A stretch of 64,000 nucleotides of DNA from Hirundichthys speculiger. Its lineage: Eukaryota; Chordata; Actinopteri; Beloniformes; Exocoetidae. How positions within the stretch are numbered: the first letter of the stretch is position 1; every line of letters begins with the position of its first letter. The stretch covers positions 62,001 to 126,000 of the forward strand of contig JAGFBZ010001894.1 of NCBI GenBank assembly GCA_018398805.1, read 5' to 3'. Below are positions 49,736-59,550 of the stretch, piece after piece. A program made the position numbers and the translations under genes. The notes beneath the pieces are model-generated. The model did not search any database, was not told where the DNA came from, and saw only the letters and a list, made by a program, of their open reading frames with translations.

Positions 49736-49929
49736 CTTCTGTTTGTTCCTCAAATGTCTGGACACTGATTTTTTTTTTATTTTTTTTTTTTTTTTAATTT
49801 TAGTAATTTCACATAAGATGAGTTTTAAGTGCAAACTCTTGACTCTTGGATCATGACCAGATCATGACCCCCGAGCAAATATTAACTAAAATTATATTAA
49901 ATCTAAATCAAGGATAATGGCAAGTAAAA

Positions 49930-51900
49930 AAAAATTTAGTGGGATAAAAAAAAAAAAAAACCTTTAAGCCAAACAGTGGCAAGGAAAAACTCCACTTTAA
50001 GAGGAAGAAACCTGGACCAGGACCTGGATCGTATGGGAGAACCTTCCTGATGAAGCTGGATAAAGAGAGGAGAGCACACAAATGACTGAATGTAATGACC
50101 ACATAAACAGATGCAGGTAGCAGCACTGAGGTGAGATGGTCAGAGGACTAGATCACTGGTCACCACGGCAACCGGCACCCCAAACACACCTACACACACA
50201 TGTGGAGGTAAACGCTGGGATGGACAGAGGAGGGAACTGCTGGTTAGTATGCAAGGTCTGCAAACATACAGAGAGAAAAGAGAAAAAAAGAGGGCAAAAC
50301 AGCACTACAGGAAAGAAAATGGAGCACAGTTACAGTAACAAGGTGCTGCTAATTAACTATGGAATGAGCTGGAGGAGGAGGAAGGGAGGAGGAAAGGGAA
50401 GGAAAAGGAGAAGAGCAGTGGAGACACCACTCAGCAGATCATGTTGGTGTCCCCCTGCAGCGTAGGCCTATAGCAGCATAACTATGACGAAGCTGTGATT
50501 AAGACGAGCTACTCTAGTCTGAGCTACTACAACTATGGCTATAACTATTAGCATCTGCATACTATAGTTTAGACTAACTGTAGCTATAACTATTAGCCCC
50601 TACACACTATAGTTTAGACTAACTGTAGCTATAACTATTAGCATCTGCATACTATGGTTTAGACTAACTGTAGCTATACTATTAGCTACTATAGTAGCTA
50701 TAACTATTAGCACTACACCTATAGTTTAGACTAACTGTAGCTATAACTATTAGCATCTACACACTATAGTTTAGACTAACTGTAGCTATAACTATTAGCA
50801 TCTACACACTATAGTTTAGACTAACTGTAGCTATAACTATTAGCCCCTACACACTATAGTTTAGACTAACTGTAGCTATAACTATTAGCATCTGCATACT
50901 ATAGTTTAGACTAACTGTAGCTATAACTATTAGCCCCTACACACTATAGTTTAGACTAACTGTAGCTATAACTATTAGCATCTGCATACTATAGTTTAGA
51001 CTAACTGTAGCTATAACTATTAGCCCCTACACACTATAGTTTAGACTAACTGTAGCTATAACTATTAGCATCTACATACTATAGTTTAGACTAACTGTAG
51101 CTATAACTATTAGCATCTACACACTATAGTTTAGACTAACTGTAGCTATAACTATTAGCCCCTACACACTATTGTTTAGACTAACTGTAGCTATAACTAT
51201 TAGCATCTATACACTATTGTTTAGACTAACTATAGTTATAACTATTAGCCCCTACACACTATAGTTTAGACTAACTGTAGCTATAACTATTAGCCCCTAC
51301 ACACTATAGTTTAGACTAACTGTAGCTATAACTATTAGCATCTGCATACTATAGTTTAGACTAACTGTAGCTATAACTATTAGCCCCTACACACTATAGT
51401 TTAGACTAACTGTAGCTATAACTATTAGCATCTACACACTATAGTTTAGACTAACTGTAGCTATAACTATTAGCATCTACACACTATTGTTTAGACTAAC
51501 TGTAGCTATAACTATTAGCATCTACACACTATTGTTTAGACTAACTATAGTTATAACTATTAGCCCCTACACACTATAGTTTAGACTAACTGTAGGCTTT
51601 ACTGAACAGAAATGTTTTCAGTTTAGTTTTAAAGATGGAGGTGGTATCAGCCTCCTGAACCCAAACTGGTAGCTGGTTCCATAATAAAGGTGTCTGGTAG
51701 CAGAAGGCCCGTCCTCCAAACCTACTTTTAGATATTCTAGGAACGACGAGTAATCCTGCACTCTGAGAGCGGAGAGCTCTATTAGGAGCAGAACGAGCTA
51801 TCAGGTCTAGTAAATAACGAGGAGCTAGGCCATTAAGGACCTTATATTCACCCTGCAGATGCACGCCTTCATCACCCTAATGGGCTGAAGAAGAAAAAAG
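49930..51900 (-). mobile_element. LINE 3' part with expanded minisatellite in its UTR
   Basis: Minus strand 51864-51586 encodes the C-terminal end of a LINE RT (YKVLNGLAPRYLLDLIARSA, LRSQSAGLLVVPR, PLLWNQLPVWVQ) to a stop near 51586. The 3' UTR continues through the 45-bp array and the common block at 49975-50060 (reverse of TTTTTCCTTGCCACTG, GGTTTCTTCC). 5'-truncated insertion just downstream of zfr. Confidence 0.75.
50512..51595. repeat. 45-bp minisatellite, about 24 units
   Basis: Unit ACTATAGTTTAGACTAACTG TAGCTATAACTATTAGCATC TACAC, with CCCCTAC, ATCTGCAT and TTGTTT variants. The variant order (CATCTGCAT then CCCCTAC) repeats every two units over long stretches, showing 90-bp higher-order amplification. 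It starts in the 3' UTR of the LINE. Confidence 0.95.
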
Positions 51901-52508
51901 CTGCAAGAAAGAGGTAATTTAAAAGAAGAAGCACAAGTGTCATTCATCCTGAGTCCTTTTCGTCCCTTACTGCCCTGCAAACACACACGTGCACCAGTGT
52001 AATGAGTTTTTACCACACTTCCACTTCAACCAGGCATTTGCATCATGTTCACTGGAGCTCAAAAAAGAAAATGCAATTCAGTGTTGAAGGAGCAAAAGTA
52101 TATATTTACATTTACTCATTTAGCAGACACTTTTATCCAAAGCAGCTTAGAAACGGAGAAGCTACGATGGAAGAGTTGGCAGCAGTCTGGACAGCTGATC
52201 ATGACAGCGTAGTTCCTCACCACCTTAGTTGGACAGACTGGTTGTTCCAGAATCAGATATCAGCCAGGTGAGCGAAGGCACAACATTGTCATTAGTTATT
52301 AAATGAGAGTGATAATTGAATTTAGGGACGTCTATAGAGTTCCTTGATCAAGAGGTTAGATGCTTGATGATAATTGAATTTAGGAATGCTTATTCAGAAT
52401 CACGCTGACCCCCTGCTGGTTCTTTCCACCACTACGTCTCCTTGTCTCCTTTCCTACCAGATGACACAACAAGTACTCTCCTCCCTGTCTCCCTGATCAT
52501 ATCGGCTG
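51901..52508. other. Unassigned intergenic DNA
   Basis: No gene recognised. A TTACTCATTTAGCAGACACT TT-type segment at about 52113-52140 is a common fish SINE-like motif. Otherwise featureless. Confidence 0.4.
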
Positions 52509-53160
52509 TAGTGCTGGGCAATATGACGATATATATCGTGGGGACAATATAAAAGTGTATATCGTGCCATTTCTCTTCTATCGTTTCTATTGTTTCTATC
52601 GCTTCTAACCTAATTTTATCAATTATTACAGCAAATATGTAATTAAATAACCTGCAACGATAAATTTGATGGAATTAAATCTACTTCTACAAAGTAGCCT
52701 TTTATGTTTGCACTTTTATTCATGGTTAATGCCTTAAACAGAGTTCTCTTCAACCCTGATGTTTACTTTAGACACTTTATATTGGTTTGCAAACTTTGCA
52801 CTACAAGGTTACAGATTTCAGAAAGTTGAAAAATAATTTGTGTTTATATTTTATAGCTGAACTTCAGTGCAAAAATGTGTTTTTCCTCTCAGAAACTGTT
52901 GTGCACTTTAAAAGAAAATGTGAAAGCTACTGTACCTCTGTACCTACCTGTTTTTGCTGCACTAAAATGTATGTTTGTGACAGTTCAGCTAAATGTCCTT
53001 TCAAAATCAAGTTGAAAAGTAAGCAATGAAATTTTTGTCAAACTTTTCAGAGAATAACTGAAAACATACTTTATTAAGGTATATCGTGATATATATCGTT
53101 ATGGTGATATAAAATAGTCCATATCGTGATATATGATTTTTTCCATATCGCCCAGCACTA
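52509..53160. mobile_element. hAT MITE
   Basis: TIRs TAGTGCTGGGC / GCCCAGCACTA with ATATCG repeats at both ends. Flanking 8-mers ATCGGCTG (52501-52508) and ATCTGCTG (53161-53168) match at 7 of 8. 652 bp, no coding region. The one mismatch suggests some age. Confidence 0.9.
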
Positions 53161-53168
53161 ATCTGCTG

Positions 53169-54030
53169 TAGTCGTCTAGTCATCTGGAAACACCTGACCA
53201 CCCAGAGCCTGTCTCTACTCCTCTCTGAAAGCTACACAACACTCTTCCTTTTCAGCTTCCACCACTTTGTCCTCTTCATCTTCCTCACCACCAGAGTCAT
53301 CCTCCACACCACCAGCCTATGTTGTCTGGCTACACTCTCACCTACCACTGCTTTGTAGTCACTGATGTCAGTTAACTATCGGTGTTTTTATTGTTTAAAT
53401 CTGCTTGTCTGTCCTTTTATGGTAACACAATGCAGCGCACCTACATTTACGGACACTGCAACACACCAACACTGTCTTGTCTCTTTGTCTGCCCTGTCCT
53501 GTTTCACTGTCTCTGACTGAATCAGGGATTCAGATGTAATTCAAATGCGTTAGGTTAGGCTGTCAGAAAGGGAACCATATACAGACAGTTGTTAAAGAAA
53601 GACAAACAAACAATGATGCCCCTCATCTAAAACCTTTAAGGTTTCCCTCAAGGTAGAATCAGAGACTTCCCCTTTGTCTTTAGCAATAATAATTAATAAT
53701 TAATAATTAATTTCAGACGCTTCATTTCTTTGTGTGTGTTTTTCTTAAATGTATCTGTCCTATTCTGTGATATACAGATTTAGGGGTATTCTTTTTTTTT
53801 TTATGATGGGACATCTAGTACACCCAGCATGGCTCCGGTATTTTCTATTTCTCATTATGTTGATCTGTGGATATCTAAAAAATATCAGTTTCACCACCTC
53901 ATCTATGTGTTTTTACATCAGATGAGCTGAAACTGAAAAAAAAAACATTTGAAATGCACTCTTGTAGTTTGAAGTAGAGATGTTGAGAAAAATCTAACCA
54001 AAGAAAGAATCATGAGGTGGCTTTATTATT
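53169..54030. other. Unassigned intergenic DNA
   Basis: Nothing recognised except a (TAAT)n-like stretch at about 53686-53713. Confidence 0.45.
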
Positions 54031-54320
54031 TATTTGTAGTGATCATAAAAAACACACATTAAATGAAATGTGCTGTACATGTGAAGACTTTTGAAAGCAG
54101 CAGACTGAAAAGTTTCACTTCCACTCTCTCCAGGATATGAGACCTGTTGACCCTGATGTCCTCAAGTAAATTCAAAGTGGTAGAAAAACAGAAATGTTCA
54201 TGTTTTCTCACTCCAACACTTCATTTTAGCCATTTGAAATGTCTCTCAAGCTGTTGACACCTGACTAAAGCTCGGTTATGGTGAACATGGAGTTGATGGA
54301 GGTGCTGCAACTTTTCTCAT
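54031..54320 (-). pseudogene. Duplicated last exon/3' UTR of the chemokine gene
   Basis: This segment aligns in the same orientation to 54390-54620: shared GTACATGTGAAGACTTTTGA / GTACAAGTGAAGAGACTGAA, TTCACTTCCACTCTC / TTAGTTCCATCCTC, and GTTGATGGAGGTGCTGCAAC / GTTGGTGGAGGTGCTGTAAC blocks. It copies the terminal coding part and 3' UTR of the chemokine without a usable frame or upstream exons. Tandem duplication scar. Confidence 0.65.
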
Positions 54321-54334
54321 TCCTTGTTTCCTCA

Positions 54335-54340
54335 TTTATT
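54335..54340 (-). terminator. Likely polyadenylation signal of the chemokine gene
   Basis: AATAAA on the minus strand (TGAAATAAATGAGG), about 240 bases beyond the stop codon. Confidence 0.55.
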
Positions 54341-54579
54341 TCAAGAATTCATTACAAAAACAAAACAAAAAACAAATACACATTATCTACATGATATGTA
54401 CTGTACAAGTGAAGAGACTGAAAGCAAAGAGAACTAAAAGAGACAACTGGAAAACTTTAGTTCCATCCTCTTCAGCATGATGCCACCTGTTACCATGACG
54501 ATCTGGAGATCCAGAGAAAGAAAAGAAAACTGAAGATGTTCATATTTTCTGGCTCCAAGAGTTCATTTTTGAAGGTTCA

Positions 54580-54676
54580 TTACAGTGTGGTCATGGTGGA
54601 GTTGGTGGAGGTGCTGTAACTTCTGGTGGTCATGGTGGTGGTGGTTCTGGTGGGCCCAGCTCCTCTCCTGTCCTGC
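54580..54676 (-). CDS. Chemokine exon 4 (Thr/Ser-rich tail), acceptor uncertain
   Basis: Acceptor TGTTCTTCAG with tail QDRRGAGPTRTTTTMTTRSY and TAA at 54582-54580. Two other CAG sites just upstream give either a short proline tail or a His-rich tail. Confidence 0.6.
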
Positions 54677-55260
54677 CTGAAGAACACTGAAGCATCAGAC
54701 ATCTGAAACATTGACATCAGTTGGTCCTGCTGCACATCCTCAGCAGCAGCGCTGCATCATGTGGAGTGAAGGTGATCTTACATGCGTCTGCTTTTCAGAA
54801 TCCGTTGTCCCAGTGGTGACTGTGGATCCAGACATTTGTCCCGGTTTGCTGTTATTGTGATTCTGGAAGGAAACAAAGATCAGTGTCAGAGAGGAGCTGA
54901 GGAACGCTGCAGACTGAAACATGATCACAGTGACTCACATGATCTCAGTTTGAGGACAGAAGACACTGGGATGGAAAATGCGCGGCTCTGCTCTGATGAG
55001 CTGTGGGGGGATCTTCTTCAGGTAGCCGTTGGAACACCTGCATTTGTTAGATCTGCTGAGTGGCAGCCCTGTGGGAAGAAGAGACAACACCTGAGTACCT
55101 GCTGGTCCTCTCTGAGTCCGTCAGCATCCAGAAGCAGGAATCAAACATGCTGAAGGCTGCAGAGCCAGCAGATGGAGCTGCATCTGTCCACATCCTTCAC
55201 TTTACCTTGTGCACAGGTGAGCAGCAGGCAGGTGAGGAAGATGCTGATGACTGGATTCAT
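54580..55260 (-). CDS. CXC chemokine, CXCL9/10/11-like, four exons
   Basis: Joined exons 55260-55206, 55068-54939, 54862-54782 and 54676-54580 give 120 aa. Residues 1-19 are a signal peptide (MNPVISIFLTCLLLTCAQG). The mature part has the CXC pair (SNKCRCSNGYLKKIPPQLI), the third Cys in SVFCPQTE and the fourth in RDKCLDP. There is no ELR before CXC, so it belongs to the ELR-negative, interferon-inducible type that attracts lymphocytes through CXCR3-like receptors in mammals. Exons 1-3 have consensus borders. The last exon is less sure: three CAG acceptors (54694, 54687, 54677 region) are possible, and the one used here keeps phase and gives a Thr/Ser-rich tail (TRTTTTMTTRS). TATA and ISRE-like sites lie upstream. 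I give no symbol because teleost CXCL names vary. Confidence 0.88.
54782..54862 (-). CDS. Chemokine exon 3
   Basis: After acceptor TTTCCTTCCAG: ITITANRDKCLDPQSPLGQR, then ILKSRR, with the fourth cysteine and the C-terminal helix start. Donor CGCAT/GTAAGA; without splicing the frame would stop one codon later. Confidence 0.9.
54939..55068 (-). CDS. Chemokine exon 2 (CXC motif)
   Basis: After acceptor CTTCCCACAG: LPLSRSNKCRCSNGYLKKIP, then QLIRAEPRIFHPSVFCPQTE. Donor ATCAT/GTGAGT. Holds three of the four cysteines. Confidence 0.93.
55206..55260 (-). CDS. Chemokine exon 1 (signal peptide)
   Basis: ATG at 55260 begins 18 codons of signal peptide plus one base. Donor CACAAG/GTAAAG. An in-frame extension upstream lacks an ATG, so this start is chosen. 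Confidence 0.9.
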
Positions 55261-55350
55261 GGTTGTGGCTGCAGACGGCTCTGGTTCACTCTCCACACAG
55301 TCTGATGTCAGTCTGGACTCCTGATGCTGCTGAGCTGCAGACACTTCTGT

Positions 55351-55358
55351 CTTTTATA
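55351..55358 (-). promoter_or_regulatory. TATA box of the chemokine gene
   Basis: TATAAAAG on the minus strand about 90 bases before the ATG, a position that leaves a 5' UTR of about 65 bases. Confidence 0.75.
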
Positions 55359-55404
55359 CAGCAGCAGCACCCTGACAGAGCTGGAATGACACCACACTCA
55401 CTGC

Positions 55405-55414
55405 TTTCACTTTC
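55405..55414 (-). promoter_or_regulatory. ISRE-like element
   Basis: GAAAGTGAAA on the minus strand, matching the GAAANNGAAA core bound by IRF/ISGF3 factors, about 47 bases upstream of the TATA box. This placement fits an interferon-inducible CXCL10/11-type promoter. Confidence 0.65.
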
Positions 55415-55499
55415 TGACACGACTCTCACTTCCTCCTTCCTTCCTTTTTACTCCAACAAGCCTGTTTCCCAGAATCACTCATCTGGAGCAGAAGAGTTC

Positions 55500-57557
55500 T
55501 GATAAATCAAACCAATGCAGTCATTACGGTACATTTATACAAACTAATTTTAATATCAGACAAAGATAACTTGAGCAATTACAAAAAGCCATTTTTACAT
55601 GATGATTTCATTTATGAAGGGAAAAGTTCAGTCCAAACCAACCTGATCCAATGTGGAAAAGTAATCACCAGCCATCAGATCATGAATTTAAACTCAAACA
55701 CACTTTGGTTATTCAGCAAGACAGGACTTTAAAACACACCAGCAAGTCCACCTCTGAAAGAGTGAAGAAAACAAACTGAAGGTTGTCAGATCCCCCAGTT
55801 GTGGTTCAGTCTCTGACTAGCAGAGTCTGTCACCGGGACCAGCTCTCCATCTCTTCAGGTAAGAAGTTGCGGTCTAGGGGGGTTCACCTCGCTAAGATTT
55901 TTCAACTTATTTAAGCTGGTATTGAGGGGATTTGCCTAGCGCTCACTGCATACAACTTCCAGCCGTATACCCCGCTTCCCCCAATAACTGACCTAAGAGG
56001 AATAGCCAATAGGCTCAAAGTTCAGCTATCGGTCACGTCTGTTAATCTGCAGCTCCCCTCTCAAGATCTGGGCTCTTGTTATTGGCTAGGATAAATTTAG
56101 TGGCTTGGACAGCAAGCCCCAAGAATATGTGACAATATTATGACTAGAATAACCGATAAGAATCTATGTTACTAGTGCAGAGGCATAACCAAGGTTGTTG
56201 CAATTGTGAATACAGATGTAATGTAATATTTATTAAAGCAGATTAGCAAGGTTAAGCAGCAGCATTGATTGGTCATACAAATTCTAATTCTACATAAAAA
56301 GGCAAATTAAAGCTGTGGCTTACAAATTGATTCATCTGGTTGGTTCAAGGACAGGCTGGTACGCAAATGGCGCCTTTGCGCTGTTCAAGGCTGCTTGCAG
56401 AGAGAGAGAGCGCAAGGTCAGGCCTGCAGGTACTCTGGTTCGCCCCTCCTCCTTGCTAGCAGTGAGCTAGGGTAAATCAGAAAAACTCCAATTATATTCC
56501 TCGAGTGTTGGAAAAATGGTTATCCCGTTCTTGCTTCTTCTTTGTTTTGAAGAATAAATCCTTCAGATATTTCCCTCCAATGGTTAGGTCCCCTCGGTCC
56601 AGCTAGTCCTTCTTCTGAAGACGCCCCACGGAAGAACCCCGAATTCTCTCTGTCTCTGCTTTTATATGCCATTCTTTTTCTCTCTCTCTCTCTTTCTCTC
56701 TCCCATCTCTCTCTCTCTCCCATCCAGCCTCCACCAGCCTGCCCAATGTCCTTCTTTGGTCTTCTCTAACTTCTTGATTTGTTCTCTCACATTTGCATAG
56801 GCGTACATAATTTCCCCCAAACTCACATAACACTTCTGATTGGTTATCTACATATACAGAGGCATGCATAATTTTACGTAATCCCTCCTTTACATCATGC
56901 ATAGTTCACAGGCCATGTTCCACAATCATTTCACAGGTTCACAGATCAGCAGGGGCGTTACATAATTTTCCAAGGTACACGATTCCACTCCTCCCCAATC
57001 AAGGTTAACCTGTTGTTTTGGCCATATATTTCGTTAAGCTAACGCTAATCCATTTTTAATGATCTCTATACACTATGATTGGTCCCACAATCTCATTAAT
57101 TGATGAATTGCTGGCTTGGTTGATCTGCAGTCTGCAGCCTGCAGCTCATTCCCCATATTTCTGCATAAAGCACACAGCCACTGCCAGCCTCATCAGGTAC
57201 TTCTGCACCTGGCTGACCCAGTACCAGCCATGGTTACGCTGGTGTGTATTGCAGAGAATTTTATTGTTTACAAATAATAGACTGCTTCTCCGCTCTTTGT
57301 TGTATCTATGGGGCAGAATTATTCTGAAACTTAGCTTTGTTGACATTCCAAGGAGGAACATCGCGCTTCGCCGCTGACAGCACAGACGCACAGTGTCTTG
57401 ACCCAACGAGAAATGTTAATTATGACATAGAATGAACATAGATCTATTCCAGCATCATTAATACATCTTGTTTCTGATCATTGACTAGAATCACACATTT
57501 CATTGATTAGAGATTGATTACAAATCACATTAATTACCACTTTTCTGTTACTCCACT
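55500..57557. other. Unassigned DNA, possible decayed LTR (minus strand) at about 55990-56960
   Basis: On the minus strand a CATATAAAAG TATA-like box (56662-56671), GA-rich microsatellites upstream (56680-56720) and AATAAA (56228-56233) about 430 bases downstream would suit an LTR U3-R unit starting TGTAACGCCCC near 56961. No clear second end, target duplication or primer site was found, and no protein homology is visible. Confidence 0.3.
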
Positions 57558-57615
57558 AGAATCAGAATCAGAATCAGAATGGGGTTTATTGCCATTGTCC
57601 ATGTAGTACACAGTA

Positions 57616-59267
57616 CAGTCCCTGACAAAAGTCTTGTCACTCATCCATTTTGTAGAAACAACACCTTATAACCAGACTTTTAATTCATCCACTGGTTTTA
57701 GAAATGGCTCATATGAAAGCTAAAACCCTCCCAAATTATGTTTAATATACTAAAATAAATTTGCTTCACTGAAGAAAGATTGATCATTTAATAAACACAG
57801 AAAGGTCAGATTTTGGCAAGACAAAAGTTTTGTCGCCTACAGAGAGTAATGTGAAACTTGAACAAATAATTTACTTCAAATACAAAAATATGTTGTATAA
57901 CATCAGTGAATTAAGTCGTGGTGCTGTGAGATCCATATTTAATATCTTGTATGACTTCCATGAGCTTGAAGGACTGCATCCATGCGGTTTGACAAAGATT
58001 CATACAATTTATTGATGAAGTCATGAGGAATAGCAAAGAAAGCAGTCTTACATGCCTCCCAGAGGTCATCAAGATTCTTTGGTTTCGTCTTCCATGCTTC
58101 CTCTTTCATTCTACCCCAGACATGCTCAATGATGTTCATGTCTGGTGACTGGGCTGGCCAGTCCTGGAGCACCTTGATCTTCTTCGCCGTGAGGAACTTT
58201 GATGTAGAGATGGAAGTATGGGATGGAGCACCATCCTGCTGAAAAATTTGACCCCTTTTATGGTTGGGAATGTAAGAGGTAGCTAATACCTCTTGATATT
58301 TTAGGCTATTGATATTGTCTTCCACCCTGCAAATCTCCCACACTCCCCCATACTGGATGTAACCCCAGGCCATGATTTTTCTGCCACCAAACTTAACTTT
58401 TTTCTGGGTGAATTTCGGATCCATGGGGGCTCCAGTAGGTCTCCTGCAATATTCATCTGAGAAATCCACCTTCTGCCACTTTTCCAGCGTCCATCCTTTT
58501 AGCTGGCTGTGGACCTTGGCAAATGCCACACGTTTTTTTAATTGCCTTTTGTTTAGTGCTGGTTTCTGGGCACTGATTCGACCATGGAGGCCATTTCGAG
58601 ACAGAATTCTACAAACTGTCCTGGTTGACACGGGGACTTGAGGTGACCAGGCCTGGTGGAGCTCTGCTGCAGTGGAAAAAGGGCTGGCCTTGGATTTTCA
58701 AACCAACAAACGGTCCTCCCGAGCAGTTGTCTTGCGGGGTCTGCCGGACCTGGGCTTGTCAAAAACATCTCCAGTCTCTTCAAATCTTTTTCTTATTCTT
58801 TGTACTTGATGCTGAGACACATTGAAGGTGTCAGCCACCTCAGCAGTGGATCTGGTCTTCAGCCTCTTTATGATCAATGCTTTGGTCTCAGGGTGAATCT
58901 TAGGCACGTCGTCAGAGGTCAAGTTGCAGTTGATGTGAAGGTCTGGTGTGCTGGGGTTCTTTTTATACACACCCACTAATTGATTGATTAATTATTGATC
59001 ACAGGTGTGGCTGTAATCTAGGATTGGGTGCATCATATGACAAGGCGACAAGACTTTTGTCTTTGCAAAAACTGACTCAGTGGGCTTTACCAAGCTGTGA
59101 ATGTTAGAATGCTTTTCAGTAGTTTCGTTTGGCACCAAAACATTATTTAAAAAGCTGTTGGGATTAAAATGAGCCATTTCTTGTAAAAAAAGGAACTGAT
59201 TACTAATATATTTAGGTGCACTTAAGGTCAACTTGTACCAAAGCGACAAGACTTTTATCAGGGACTG
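57616..59267 (-). mobile_element. Tc1-like transposon, complete, TA target duplication
   Basis: 1,652 bp with TIR CAGTCCCTGACAAAAGTCTT at the left and its near-exact inverse (AAGACTTTTATCAGGGACTG) at the right, TA on both sides (57614-57615, 59268-59269). A second internal GACAAAAGTTTTGTCGCC-type repeat near 57820 and GGCGACAAGACTTTTGTC near 59045 give the inner/outer repeat layout. Carries one transposase gene with a single stop. Confidence 0.95.
57939..58976 (-). pseudogene. Tc1-like transposase, one premature stop, DD35E spacing
   Basis: 346 codons in one frame from MGVYKKNPSTPDLHINC to GSHTRY, broken only by a TGA at 58698-58700, where CGA is expected from the surrounding sequence, so a CpG decay. 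Paired-type HTH (AEVADTFNVSQHQVQRIRKR), GRPRK linker, first Asp in VDFSDEY, second in QQDGAPSHTS, Glu in NIIEHVWGRMKEE. I count 35 residues between the last two, one more than the usual DD34E, caused by LQDWPAQSPD. DD35E Tc1 elements have been described in fish (Traveler). The region right after the first Asp looks shortened. Cuts at TA in the nucleus when active. Confidence 0.88.
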
Positions 59268-59550
59268 TATTACACAAACTAGGAATTTGTCTCGGTGTAA
59301 CGCTGCAACATTCAACACAGAGTAAAAATAAGATAAAAATACTGTGCATGCACAGAATAAGATAGAAAATAGAATAAGATAAAATATAATAAAAATAAAA
59401 AGTAAGTAATGTACAATTTAACAGTATTATGAAAAGAGCAGCAATTCTCTGTGCAAATCAGTGCAGATCAGTGCAAAAACAGTGGTTGGCTTGAATTGTC
59501 TGTGAGTCCGACTTAGGCTGCTGAACATGGCGCTTGAGGGTCCAATAAAG

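Noticed and set aside
55990..56961. Definite LTR call
   Set aside because: TATA-like and AATAAA signals exist, but no paired ends, primer site or target duplication could be shown.
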